A stretch of 64,000 nucleotides of DNA. Source: Martelella lutilitoris (lineage in GTDB: Bacteria > Pseudomonadota > Alphaproteobacteria > Rhizobiales > Rhizobiaceae). Location: positions 248,001-312,000 of the forward strand of contig NZ_VCLB01000008.1 in NCBI RefSeq assembly GCF_005924265.1, given 5' to 3'. Shown here piece by piece: positions 28,581 to 36,816 of this stretch. A program made the position numbers and the translations under genes. Below the pieces are notes generated by a model. It searched no databases and had not been told where the DNA came from. It was given only the letters and a program-made list of their open reading frames with translations. Numbering within the stretch: the stretch's first letter is position 1; the number at the start of each line of letters is the position of its first letter.

Positions 28581-29825
28581 TTACGCGTCGCCGAACTTCA
28601 CCAGCTTGATCGCCTCGAAGTTCTGAACTCCGCCGCCAACGCGCTTGGTCGTGTAGAACAGCACATAGGGCTTGGCAGAATAGGGATCGCGCAGGATCCT
28701 GACCCCGGCCCGGTCGACGACCAGATAACCGGCGGCGAAATCGCCGAAGGCGATCGACATGGTGTCGATGCCGATATCCGGCATGTCTTCCGCCTCGGTT
28801 ACAGGAAAGCCCATCAGCGAGGCCGGCTGGCCGAGACTTGCCGGCGGCTGCCAGAGATAATTGCCGTCATCATCCTTGAACTTGCGGATCGTCCCTTGCG
28901 TCTTCCGGTTCATGACGAAATGGGCGTTCTGGCGGTGCGCCGCCTTCAGCGCATAGATGGTCTCGATCAGCGTGTCGGAGGGATCGGCGGCCTTGAAGCC
29001 GCCATCAACCCCGGTGGCGATATAGCCGATCTTCTCCCATTCCCAGGCATTGTCGGCCACTGTGGCATAGCTCAGGAAGCCCTTCGGCGTATTCGCCGTG
29101 TTGCCGCCGACAAAGGCCGCCCCTTCCTGCTCGGCAAAGGCGATGTCGATCTCCGAGGCAATCCAGTTCTCGACATCGACGGCTGCGTCATCGAGCAGCG
29201 AGGCGCTCGCCGCCGGCATGGCGTAAAGCTCCATGGTCGGGAAGGAGAGCTCGGAAATATCCGGCGTCGCCGTCTGGTCACGGTCGGCAATTTCTCCGAC
29301 CCAGCCGGCGGTAAAGCCCGAGGCGATGAACGGCTTCTTCAAGACCGCGCCGGACACCTGGCGCACGGTCGCCAGCCGACGGATCGGCGAAACGGCCGAA
29401 AGCCTGCGGCCGATCTCGCTATCCGTCTCCTCCGGCACCAGATAGCCGCCGTCGCTTTCGGTCGTCGAGATCGCCTTGGCTTCCAGCGCACGAAGCCCGT
29501 GCTCGTCGCCGCGGCGGATATAGTTTTCGAACGCAGCCTTGTGCTCGCTCGCGGCAAGGCTCGTTCCTCGCCCAAGCGCCGGTCGCGCCCGCTTCAGCTG
29601 CATCTCGTCGAGCTGGCGGGCCTGGGCATCCATGGCGCGGTTGATGCGGTCGACCTTTTCGCGGGTCAGCACATCCTCGCCCATCTTGCTCTCGAGCTCG
29701 CCGAGCCTTCGGTCATTGGCGTCCTTGAACGCCTCGAAGCTCGACATGAAGGCCTCGAAGGCCTCGGTAATGCTTGCGGGCGCGCTCTTGATCTCGGGCG
29801 CCGCTGTCATCTTCGCATCGGTCAC
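28581..29825 (-). CDS. GTA major capsid protein gp5 (HK97 fold)
   Basis: 414 aa. The N-terminal 100 residues form a charged coiled coil (KDANDRRLGELESKMGED) like the scaffolding delta-domain removed by the protease. The HK97 shell domain follows, with STTESDGGYLVPEE, the spine and P-domain strands, and a terminal NFEAIKLVKFG. The start is GTG at 29825 preceded by AGAGAGG. A strong terminator follows, consistent with capsid being made in excess. Confidence 0.95.
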   Translation of the reverse strand: MTDAKMTAAPEIKSAPASITEAFEAFMSSFEAFKDANDRRLGELESKMGEDVLTREKVDRINRAMDAQARQLDEMQLKRARPALGRGTSLAASEHKAAFENYIRRGDEHGLRALEAKAISTTESDGGYLVPEETDSEIGRRLSAVSPIRRLATVRQVSGAVLKKPFIASGFTAGWVGEIADRDQTATPDISELSFPTMELYAMPAASASLLDDAAVDVENWIASEIDIAFAEQEGAAFVGGNTANTPKGFLSYATVADNAWEWEKIGYIATGVDGGFKAADPSDTLIETIYALKAAHRQNAHFVMNRKTQGTIRKFKDDDGNYLWQPPASLGQPASLMGFPVTEAEDMPDIGIDTMSIAFGDFAAGYLVVDRAGVRILRDPYSAKPYVLFYTTKRVGGGVQNFEAIKLVKFGDA

Positions 29826-29850
29826 GATGAATTCCTCTCTTTGAAAAACT

Positions 29851-30537
29851 TCAGGACGACATCATCCGCCGTGCCCGGCGCAGAAGGCCGAGCAGGCGTT
29901 CGTCGTCCATCTCGTCATCGCCGCCGGCCGCATCCCGCCCGCCGACAAGCGCGTCATAGCCGCCGGTCAGAAACCGGCGCGCCGCCTTTCGGCTCAGGCC
30001 GGCATCCCGCGTCAGCCATCGCTCGAATTCCCTGATGGTGGGAAATGCGTCACCCGCCTGCTTCACGCTGGCGATGCGTGCCGAAGGCAGCATCGGAAAG
30101 GTGACGATCGAAATCTCCCAAAGATCGGCTTCCAGCACCCGGCGCACGCCGGTCTTCGCGTCCGTCTTGGCGCGCACGGTCTGGAAGCCGATCGAAAGCC
30201 CATCGAGCCCGCCGGATTTCATCAGCGCATGCACCTCGCGGGCACGCGCCACGTCCGGCGACAGAACGCCTTCAACGTAGAGCCCGCGCCCATCCTCGCG
30301 GAGCTTGCGCCAGGCGCCGATCGGCTCGGAAGGGTCGTGCTGGAACAGCATGCGCACGCCCTCGGCCCCGCGCTTTTGCAGGGAGCGCGAAAACGCGCCG
30401 CGCTCGATCATGTCCTTGCCCAGGTCAACTTCGCCGAAGAGGCTGGCATAGCCGGAAAAGGAGCCGTCGCCGGCAAGGTCTGTCAGCGACAGATCGGCAT
30501 ATTTCAGTTCATCGGCCAGCATCGATCCCTCGCCCAT
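29851..30537 (-). CDS. GTA prohead protease gp4 (HK97 family)
   Basis: 228 aa serine protease that trims the capsid delta-domain. The catalytic His is in LFQHDPSEPIG and the Ser in GGLDGLSIGF; an acidic residue in the ADLWEISIVTFP strand completes the family pattern. I chose the ATG at 30537 because AGGAGGAGC precedes it; the open frame starts at 30564 without a ribosome site. It lies 25 bases before the capsid gene. Confidence 0.93.
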   Translation of the reverse strand: MGEGSMLADELKYADLSLTDLAGDGSFSGYASLFGEVDLGKDMIERGAFSRSLQKRGAEGVRMLFQHDPSEPIGAWRKLREDGRGLYVEGVLSPDVARAREVHALMKSGGLDGLSIGFQTVRAKTDAKTGVRRVLEADLWEISIVTFPMLPSARIASVKQAGDAFPTIREFERWLTRDAGLSRKAARRFLTGGYDALVGGRDAAGGDDEMDDERLLGLLRRARRMMSS

Positions 30538-30567
30538 AGCGGCTCCTCCTGAATGCTCTTGCATGTG

Positions 30568-31725
30568 TCAGTACCCCACGGCCTCGCGCTTCTCGTCGTC
30601 GGTCAGGAATTCGGCAGACCCGACCCGCGCCCAAAGCGCATCGCGCTCGGCGGCAAGTGCGGGCACCTGGTCGAGATCCGGCTCAAGCTTCAGCCCCGCC
30701 CCATAGGCCGGCTCCAGCCAGGCCGTCAGCGAGGCGGCCGTGCGGGCAATCAGCGGCAGAACGGTCAGCCGGTAGAAGGCGCGGTTGGCCTCCTGATAGT
30801 TGGAATAGGTATTGTCGCCGGGAATGCCGAGCATCATCGGCGGCACGCCGATGGAAAGCGCGATGTCGCGAGCTGCCCCATTGCGCGCCTCGGTGAAATC
30901 CATGTCGCGCGGCGTCAGCCCCATCGCCTTCCAGTCGAGCCCGCCCTCCAGAAGCAACGGCCGCCCGGCCCTCACCGGTCCGCTATAGCCCTCCTCCAGC
31001 TCCTGTTTCAGCCGCTCATACTGTTCCTCGGTCAAATTGCCGCCGTCCTTCGGCTGGTAGACCAGCGCGCCGGAGGGCCTTGCCGAATTGTCGAGCAGCG
31101 CCTTGTTCCAGACGGAAGCGGCGTTGTGCAGGTCGAGCGCCATCTGGGCGGCCGCGAGCGGCGAAAACCCGGTCTGGTCGTCGAGCGGATGGAAGAGCCG
31201 CATGTGCAGAAGCGTCAGACCCTCGCCGTCGGCGGCAAAACGGGTCACATGGTTGCCGGTGCGGTATTCATAGGCCTCCGGCCAGCCGTCGCGCCCCTCG
31301 ATCACGCGGATGCGGTCCGGCCGCAACAGGTGCAGTTCGCGAAGGTCGCCGCTAAGAACGATCGGCTCGACATAGGCATTGCCGGAAAGCAGCAGCGCGC
31401 CGAACAACGCCTCGAGAAAATCCGCCCCGCACATCCGCCGGTTCGGCCGCTTCAGAAGCGAAAGCAGCGGATGGTCTGAAACGAGCGTGCCGTTGTCGAA
31501 CAATTGCCAGGGCATGGCGCCCGCAGCCTCCGCGATCAGACGGACGGCGCGGTGGGCCACCGGGTTCTTCATGAACCCTTCGCGGGCAAGGGCGGCATAG
31601 GACCGGCCTGACCAGCGCGCCTCGCCGCTGAAGGCGATGGCGGAGAGCATTGTCGCCGCCTTTTTGTCGGGCACGCCGACGGGCTCGGCCGGGCGCCTGC
31701 CCGGCAGATGAAAGGGCATTTTCAT
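30568..31725 (-). CDS. GTA portal protein gp3 (HK97 family)
   Basis: 385 aa dodecameric portal subunit through which DNA enters the head. Markers are NPVAHRAVRLIAEAAGAMPW near the N-terminus, LLKRPNRRMCGADFLEALFG, PSGALVYQPKDGG and the stem and crown helices near PMMLGIPGDNTYSNYQEA. No separate gp3.5 gene fits in the 30 bases before gp4. Upstream is a mosaic repeat and the terminator of the Dabb gene, so it probably needs its own promoter or antitermination. Confidence 0.94.
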   Translation of the reverse strand: MKMPFHLPGRRPAEPVGVPDKKAATMLSAIAFSGEARWSGRSYAALAREGFMKNPVAHRAVRLIAEAAGAMPWQLFDNGTLVSDHPLLSLLKRPNRRMCGADFLEALFGALLLSGNAYVEPIVLSGDLRELHLLRPDRIRVIEGRDGWPEAYEYRTGNHVTRFAADGEGLTLLHMRLFHPLDDQTGFSPLAAAQMALDLHNAASVWNKALLDNSARPSGALVYQPKDGGNLTEEQYERLKQELEEGYSGPVRAGRPLLLEGGLDWKAMGLTPRDMDFTEARNGAARDIALSIGVPPMMLGIPGDNTYSNYQEANRAFYRLTVLPLIARTAASLTAWLEPAYGAGLKLEPDLDQVPALAAERDALWARVGSAEFLTDDEKREAVGY

Positions 31726-31745
31726 GCCGCCCCCCTTTTCCTTGG

Positions 31746-31851
31746 CTAGAGCATTTCGCAGTCAGATGGAGACATCTGACGTCCGCGAAAATGCGTCAAA
31801 ACAGATAGATAGAGCGGTTGCGCGTTTCCAAGAAAGGCAGAGCCGCTCTAG
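31746..31851. repeat. RIME-like repeat, locus C (type 1, 106 bp)
   Basis: A single intact type 1 element bounded by CTAGAGC and GCTCTAG. It has two palindromic parts: around GTCAGATGGAGACATCTGAC, and around GAGCGGTTGCGCG..CCGCTC, joined by AAAATGCGTCAAAACAGATA. It matches locus D left half closely. It sits inside the GTA cluster just upstream of the portal gene. Confidence 0.88.
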
Positions 31852-31855
31852 AAAC

Positions 31856-31880
31856 AAAAAAGCCCCGGAAAAACCGGGGC
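31856..31880 (-). terminator. Intrinsic terminator of the Dabb gene
   Basis: On the minus strand GCCCCGG pairs with CCGGGGC across a five-base loop and is followed by six T residues. It lies 28 bases past the Dabb stop and upstream of the portal gene, between the two parts of the GTA cluster. Confidence 0.9.
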
Positions 31881-31907
31881 CACGTCAGTCAGTCAGTGTG
31901 TTCGGCG

Positions 31908-32225
31908 TCAGTCCTTCAGCCTCGCTTTCCGCACGGCCTTTGCCGTGTCGTAATCGGCGGCCATCCGCATCTCGCGGAGCGGACGGACAAGCGCCGTCGA
32001 CTTCTTGTAGAGCGGGTGTTCGCGATAGGCAGCAAGCGCCGCCTCATCCTCGAACTCGCCATAGACGACGAAATCGACCTTTTCGTCATAGAGATCGCTG
32101 CGCGTGTTGCGACCGATCTCCAGAACCGAAGCATGCGGGTTTTCCGTCAGGATCGAAAGGCCGGTCTCGATCTGATCGGCGTCGCCGCCCTCCGGCACCG
32201 AAAAGAAAACGATATGTCTGATCAT
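31908..32225 (-). CDS. Dabb-domain protein (stress-responsive A/B barrel)
   Basis: 105 aa, a complete single Dabb domain (PF07876 type). It opens MIRHIVFFSV and has LEIGRNTRSDL, DFVVYGEFEDEAALAAY and the closing HPLYKKSTALVRPL. Family members are small dimeric alpha/beta barrels with varied or unknown roles. It is unusual in sitting between large terminase and portal on the same strand as the GTA genes. It has its own strong terminator. Whether it belongs to the particle or is a cargo gene is unknown. Confidence 0.9.
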   Translation of the reverse strand: MIRHIVFFSVPEGGDADQIETGLSILTENPHASVLEIGRNTRSDLYDEKVDFVVYGEFEDEAALAAYREHPLYKKSTALVRPLREMRMAADYDTAKAVRKARLKD

Positions 32226-32310
32226 GCGAAAACCTCGTTGCGCCCTGAAAAGGCCGATTGCGGCATTCGGCTAGCATGGGCCATTGTGCGGTGCAAGCGC
32301 CAATGGCGCC

Positions 32311-33633
32311 TCACACGCGCGGGACCCCGTCGCCTTCCAGAAGCAGCGCCGTCAGCGCCCAGACCAGGGCGTCGAGCCGGTCCGGCGAGCGACCGCCGGA
32401 AAGCCCGTCCGGCCCGAAATCGCACATCTGGTCGACAAGCCGGGCAAAATGGCCCGCATGGCGCACCCTGCCCTGCTCATAAAGCGCGGCAACCGGCTCG
32501 GCGCGCAGAAACTTGCCGCGCCGCGCCCTCACCGTTGAAACCGGCAGGCGCTCGTCGACGCTTTTCAGCATCGCCGTCACCATGTCGCCGCCCTGATTGA
32601 TCTCCGCAACCACGCGGTCGGCATCAAACCGACGAAAGGCCTCGACCACGGCGCGCGCCCATTCGGACGGCGTGCCGCCTTCGACCGAGCAGTCGGCCAG
32701 CACCAGCGCGCCGCCGTTTTCCATGCCGCCCGCGACCACGATACCGCAGACCGAGCGGCGACCGGAACCGGAAGGCGGGTCGACGGCAACCACGATCCGC
32801 CCCGTTGCCATCGCGTTGCGCGAGACGCTCGATTCCAGTTCGGATCGCCGCCACAACCCGTCCTCGCGGTCCTCGATCATCTCTCCGTCGAGTTCCTGCC
32901 GCCCGAGCCGCGTGCCGCCATAGCGGCTTGAAAGCGCCTTCAAGAAACCCGGCGCCAGATTGGCATGATTGTCTGCCGTGGAAATCCGCGTCAGCGTCGT
33001 GTCGCTTTCCGCCTTCAGCTTTTTCAAAAGCGGCACGGCGCGCGGCGTCGTCGTCACCATCTGGCGCGGCCGCGCGCCCAGCCTCAGGCCGAACTGCAGC
33101 ATGTCCCAGCATTCCTGGCCATAACGCCATTTCGCCAGTTCGTCGCACCAGGCGAAGTGGAATTGCGGCCCGCGCAGCGCCTCCGGATCTTCAGAGGAAA
33201 AAAGATAGGCCACCGCGCCATTCGGCCAGATCAGCCGGCGGCGGGTGATCTCCAGAACCGGCGCCATCCGCCGCGCGATCCGGCAGATGCCGGAGACGCC
33301 GTCGATCATCACCTCGCGGGCATCCCCGAGCGTCTCGGCCACCAGCGCGATGCGCAGATCGCATTTTGCTCCGCCTGAAAGCGCCAGTGCGTGCACCCAT
33401 TCCGCGCCGGCCCGCGTCTTGCCGGAACCGCGCCCGCCCATCAGAAGCCATGTGCGCCAGTCGGCAGCGGGCGGCATTTGCTCGGGCCGTCCCAGAAAGG
33501 CCCAGTCGCGGGAAAGCGCGCTGACAAGGGCATAGCGATCATCGGTCGCCGGCGCGCTCGGCGAGGCGCCTTTCTGCCAGTTCCTCGGCCCGCTTTTCGA
33601 TGAGGTCGAGGAAATGGGCTTTGGCATCTTCAT
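32311..33633 (-). CDS. GTA large terminase gp2
   Basis: 440 aa packaging motor and nuclease. Walker A is GGRGSGKT (about 66-73), Walker B lies in FAWCDELAKW, and the nuclease half contains VAVDPPSGSG, an acidic metal site of the RNase H-like domain, with RVVAEINQGGDM. The start is the ATG at 33633 with GAGGACAT upstream, which makes it overlap gp1 by 95 bases in another frame. Conservation clearly begins by residue 34 (YALVSALSRDWAF), and no ATG lies nearer to it. Confidence 0.93.
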   Translation of the reverse strand: MKMPKPISSTSSKSGPRNWQKGASPSAPATDDRYALVSALSRDWAFLGRPEQMPPAADWRTWLLMGGRGSGKTRAGAEWVHALALSGGAKCDLRIALVAETLGDAREVMIDGVSGICRIARRMAPVLEITRRRLIWPNGAVAYLFSSEDPEALRGPQFHFAWCDELAKWRYGQECWDMLQFGLRLGARPRQMVTTTPRAVPLLKKLKAESDTTLTRISTADNHANLAPGFLKALSSRYGGTRLGRQELDGEMIEDREDGLWRRSELESSVSRNAMATGRIVVAVDPPSGSGRRSVCGIVVAGGMENGGALVLADCSVEGGTPSEWARAVVEAFRRFDADRVVAEINQGGDMVTAMLKSVDERLPVSTVRARRGKFLRAEPVAALYEQGRVRHAGHFARLVDQMCDFGPDGLSGGRSPDRLDALVWALTALLLEGDGVPRV

Positions 33634-34027
33634 ATGTCCTCAGATCGAGTGCGCGTTCCTCGGCGTCGCGACGGCTCTCGGCAAGCCTGCGCTGCAATTC
33701 GTCGGCCTTTTCCAGCGTGCGGATGATCAGCGCCACCGCGTCGGCCGCGGCCTTCACCTCGCCGCGCACATCCGCATCGTCTCCCTCCCGGCCCTTTTTG
33801 ACGGCCGCCATCCTGAGCTTGCGGAAAAACGCAAATTGCGCGCGCATCTCGACGGTCAGGTCATTGAGCAAGAGCCTGAGATCGTCATCGGCATTGGCCC
33901 GCCGCGCCTTCGGTTCGATCGCATGATAGCCCGCATGGGTTCGGTGCGTCGCCGGATCTCCCTCGTAACGCGGCGTGCGCGGCCAGAGCCCGAAAAACGA
34001 AATATCGAATGTTTCATGGTCGACCAC
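33539..34027 (-). CDS. GTA gp1-position protein, probable small terminase
   Basis: 162 aa. The start is GTG at 34027 with GGAGG 5 bases upstream. A short N-terminal tail (FFGLWPRTPRYEGD) is followed by helical, charged sequence. DLRLLLNDLTVEMRAQFAFF and AVALIIRTLEKADELQRRL suggest long coiled-coil helices. Its place directly before the large terminase is that of RcGTA gp1, which is a small terminase. I assign by position and helical character, not by a recognised motif. Confidence 0.75.
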   Translation of the reverse strand: MVDHETFDISFFGLWPRTPRYEGDPATHRTHAGYHAIEPKARRANADDDLRLLLNDLTVEMRAQFAFFRKLRMAAVKKGREGDDADVRGEVKAAADAVALIIRTLEKADELQRRLAESRRDAEERALDLRTYEDAKAHFLDLIEKRAEELAERRLAERAGDR

Positions 34028-34065
34028 GAAACCCTCCTTTTGACCGCTCGCGGCAGCCGTCCGGC

Positions 34066-34095
34066 AACAAAAAAGCCCGGCGAGAACCGGGCTTT
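34066..34095 (-). terminator. Intrinsic terminator upstream of the GTA cluster
   Basis: A 9-base stem (AAAGCCCGG at 34072-34080 with CCGGGCTTT at 34087-34095) runs into a T tract on the minus strand. It should end the transcript of the AhpD-like gene at 34223-34567 and insulates the GTA genes, whose promoter would then lie in about 34028-34066. Confidence 0.82.
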
Positions 34096-34222
34096 GGAAA
34101 ATCTGACGGAGGCCTTGAAACCAGTGAGGTCACCGACCGCCGCAGATTTCCGACTGTAGGGAAAACCTAGCAGACGACCGTAACGCCGTCAAGGATTATT
34201 TTCCTATTTTGTGTTCTTTTTC

Positions 34223-34567
34223 TTATTTCGCCGAGAACTGATCGAAGGCTTCCAGCGCATGGGCGGCATACATCAACCCCGGCCCGCCATCCATGTAAAC
34301 GGCAACGCCGAGCACTTCCTCATACTCGGCCCTGGTGACGCCGAGCTTGACCAGAGCCTTGGCGTGAAAGGCGATGCAGGGCTCGCAGCGCAGCGCCACG
34401 GCAATGCCGAGCGCGATATATTCCTTGGTCTTGGCATCGAGCGCGCCCGCCTTGCAGGCGGCCCCCGCCATTGCCGAAAAACCGCTCATGGTGTCGGGAA
34501 TGTCCTTGCGAAGGACGGCGGTCTGCCGCGAGATGTCGGCAGTCATCTGAAGATAGTCGGTCGCCAT
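34223..34567 (-). CDS. Carboxymuconolactone decarboxylase/AhpD-like protein
   Basis: 114 aa small helical protein of the CMD/AhpD superfamily. The redox motif CEPCIAFH has Cys61, Cys64 and His68, the AhpD arrangement, so a peroxide- or thiol-related role is more likely than a true decarboxylase. GLMYAAHALEAFDQ is the usual C-terminal helix. The ATG at 34567 follows AAGGATCC; the upstream extension to 34633 does not look like coding sequence. Confidence 0.88.
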   Translation of the reverse strand: MATDYLQMTADISRQTAVLRKDIPDTMSGFSAMAGAACKAGALDAKTKEYIALGIAVALRCEPCIAFHAKALVKLGVTRAEYEEVLGVAVYMDGGPGLMYAAHALEAFDQFSAK

Positions 34568-34674
34568 GGGGAGGATCCTTGCATATTCATAGTTACGATG
34601 ATGAATACATAGGCCCCCTCGCGGCTCCCGCATTGCGCTGGGTCAAGCGGCGCCCGACCCATCAGAAACACGAA

Positions 34675-35154
34675 TCAGCCGGTCTTCTCTCCGGTCAGCA
34701 CCGGCCATTCGATGATGTAGTCCTCGTAGTCCTCGACCGGCACCTCCATCTCGCTCACGGTCCGGTCGCGCGCGGAGATTCCGACCTGGTGCACCGTCTC
34801 GCGGTCACCGGAAACGAGATAATGCCACCAGTAGAGATCATGCCCCTCGTGGACGAGCCTGTAGGCGCAGGTCGGCGGCAACCAGGGGATCTCCCTGACG
34901 CCCGCGACATCGAGCTGGATGCATTCCGGCACCGTCTTCCAGCGATCCTCATAATCGGAGCACTGGCAGGAATGTCCGTCGAGCAGCCGGCAGGCGACCG
35001 AAGTGAAGGCCACCTCGCCCGTTTCCCAATCCTCCAGCTTGTTGAGACAGCACAACCCGCAACCGTCGCAGAGGCTTTCCCATTCGCGGGCGTCCATCTC
35101 GTCGAGCCGTTTCGTCTTCCAGAACGGTTGCTGTTCTTCTGCTCTGTCGCCCAT
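34675..35154 (-). CDS. YcgN-like cysteine cluster protein (UPF0260)
   Basis: 159 aa. It has CDGCGLCC near the N-terminus, further cysteines in [15 protein letters not shown] and PECIQL, and the family end YIIEWPVL. The YkgJ/YcgN family is thought to bind metal through CxxCxxCC; its biochemical role is unknown. It is divergent from the ABC importer operon, with 237 bases between them that must carry both promoters. Confidence 0.9.
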   Translation of the reverse strand: MGDRAEEQQPFWKTKRLDEMDAREWESLCDGCGLCCLNKLEDWETGEVAFTSVACRLLDGHSCQCSDYEDRWKTVPECIQLDVAGVREIPWLPPTCAYRLVHEGHDLYWWHYLVSGDRETVHQVGISARDRTVSEMEVPVEDYEDYIIEWPVLTGEKTG

Positions 35155-35320
35155 GTCCGGATCACCTTCGTCTTGAAGGTGGCTATATGCGTCAGCGGCT
35201 GCCGCTGTTCAACCCGTGAACGGAGCACGCCTGCCAAAGGTAAGTCTCTGCTGCCTTCAACCAAGGTCTTATCACTTTCGCTCAATTGCGACAATTTGAC
35301 TGCTTGTTACTGTCTCCCAT

Positions 35321-35339
35321 GCGCTTTGGAGGAAAGCGC
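35321..35339 (+). promoter_or_regulatory. Leader hairpin with GGAGG loop before the ABC operon
   Basis: GCGCTTT and AAAGCGC pair perfectly around the loop GGAGG, about 50 bases before the binding-protein start. A separate strong ribosome site (GGGAGGAG) lies right before the ATG, so this hairpin is not the start signal. It may stabilise the leader or take part in regulation. Confidence 0.35.
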
Positions 35340-35391
35340 CGCTGCGCCCTGAGGAGCGCGCAGTCATCTCAGACGACTTGGGAGGAGTCCG

Positions 35392-36738
35392 ATGTCAAAG
35401 TTTATCATGAACCGCCGCAGCCTGCTCAGGGCGGGTGCGGCCGCCGGCGTCACGCTGGCCGCCCCCATGCATTTCGTGCGCGGGGCCTATGCCGCCGACA
35501 TGTCGTGCAACATGCCGACCGGCAGCACCGTCACGCTCGGCTTCAACGTGCCGCAGACCGGCCCCTACGCTGATGAGGGCGCGGATGAAATGAAGGCGCT
35601 GATGCTCGCAGCCAAGCACCTGAACGGCGAGGGCGACGGCGGCATGCTTGCAACCTTCTCGTCCAAGGCGCTCAAGGGCAACGGCATTCTCGGCAAGAAG
35701 GTCAACTACGTCACAGGCGACACCCAGACCAAGTCGGATGCCGCCCGCGACAGCGCCAAGCGCATGATCGAGAAGGAAGGCGCGGTGATGATCACCGGCG
35801 GCTCGTCCTCGGGCGTTGCCGTTGCCGTGCAGAGCCTCTGCCAGGACATGGGCGTCATCTTCATGGCCGGCCTCACCCACTCCAACGACACCACCGGCAA
35901 GGACAAGCGCCGCTACGGCTTCCGCCACTTCTTCAACGCCTATCAGTCCGGCGAGGCGCTGGCCCCCGTGCTCCAGCAGGAATATGGCTCGGATCGCCGC
36001 GCTTACCACCTGACGGCCGACTATACCTGGGGCTGGACTCAGGAAGAATCGATCAAGAACGCGACCGAGGGCCTCGGTTGGGAAACGGTCCAGACCGTCA
36101 AGACGCCGGTCGGCGCCGGCGACTTCTCGCAGTATATCGCCCCGGTTCTCAATTCCGGCGCCGATGTGCTGATCCTCAACCACTATGGCGGCGACATGGT
36201 CAATTCGCTGACCCAGGCCGTCCAGTTCGGCCTCAAGGACAAGCAGGTCAACGGCAAGAATTTCGAGATCGTCGTTCCGCTGTTCTCCCGCCTGATGGCC
36301 CGCGGCGCAGGCGATGCGGCCAAGAACATTCTCGGTTCGGCCAACTGGAACTGGTCGCTCAGCGATGATGCCAGCCAGGCCTTCGTCAAGTCCTTCGGCG
36401 CGGAATACGGCTTCCCGCCGTCCCAGGCCGCTCACACCTGCTACGTCCAGGCCCTGCTCTATGGCGACGCCGTGGAGCGCGCCGGCACCTTCTTCGCGCC
36501 GGAAGTCATCAAGGCACTGGAAGGCTTCGAGTTCGACGGCATGGGTAACGGCCCGACGCTTTACCGCGCCGCCGATCACCAGTGCATGAAGGACGTGCTC
36601 GTCGTGCGCGGCAATCCCGATCCGCAGAGCGAGTTCGACCTTCTCGAAGTCGTCAAGGTCGTGCCGCGCGCCGATGTCGAATACGACCCGGCGATCTTCG
36701 GCGGCGAACTTGGTCCGGATACGGCCAAGACCTGCTGA
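35392..36738 (+). CDS. Periplasmic binding protein of a branched-chain-type ABC importer
   Basis: 448 aa. The N-terminus has a twin-arginine signal (NRRSLLRAGAAAG, cleavage expected near AYAAD), so it is exported folded. The mature part has the type I periplasmic-binding fold: TLGFNVPQTGPYADEGADEM, a nucleotide-like MITGGSSSGVAVA loop, and LILNHYGGDMVNSL in the second lobe. It heads a LivHMGF-type operon. The ligand is unknown; amino acids, amides or similar small molecules are plausible. I do not call it UrtA because the urea-receptor N-terminus is absent. Confidence 0.9.
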   Translation: MSKFIMNRRSLLRAGAAAGVTLAAPMHFVRGAYAADMSCNMPTGSTVTLGFNVPQTGPYADEGADEMKALMLAAKHLNGEGDGGMLATFSSKALKGNGILGKKVNYVTGDTQTKSDAARDSAKRMIEKEGAVMITGGSSSGVAVAVQSLCQDMGVIFMAGLTHSNDTTGKDKRRYGFRHFFNAYQSGEALAPVLQQEYGSDRRAYHLTADYTWGWTQEESIKNATEGLGWETVQTVKTPVGAGDFSQYIAPVLNSGADVLILNHYGGDMVNSLTQAVQFGLKDKQVNGKNFEIVVPLFSRLMARGAGDAAKNILGSANWNWSLSDDASQAFVKSFGAEYGFPPSQAAHTCYVQALLYGDAVERAGTFFAPEVIKALEGFEFDGMGNGPTLYRAADHQCMKDVLVVRGNPDPQSEFDLLEVVKVVPRADVEYDPAIFGGELGPDTAKTC

Positions 36739-36761
36739 GAACGGACAATCGCTGAAATTCA

Positions 36762-36788
36762 GGCCGGGCGTTTTGAAAACGCCCGGCC
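36762..36788 (+). terminator. Hairpin between binding protein and permease genes
   Basis: GGCCGGGCG pairs with CGCCCGGCC, and the inner TTTT/AAAA extends the stem to 13 bases with one unpaired base. Only CTTT follows. Such hairpins after binding-protein genes usually cause partial termination or protect the 5' message, giving more binding protein than permease. Confidence 0.7.
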
Positions 36789-36816
36789 CTTTCCGGCAAC
36801 AGTGGAAACGCGGTCA

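Noticed and set aside
19370-34095. A recent temperate prophage
   Set aside because: There is no integrase, repressor, replication gene or attachment repeat. Gene content and order match the vertically inherited GTA head-tail cluster, and base composition equals the flanks.
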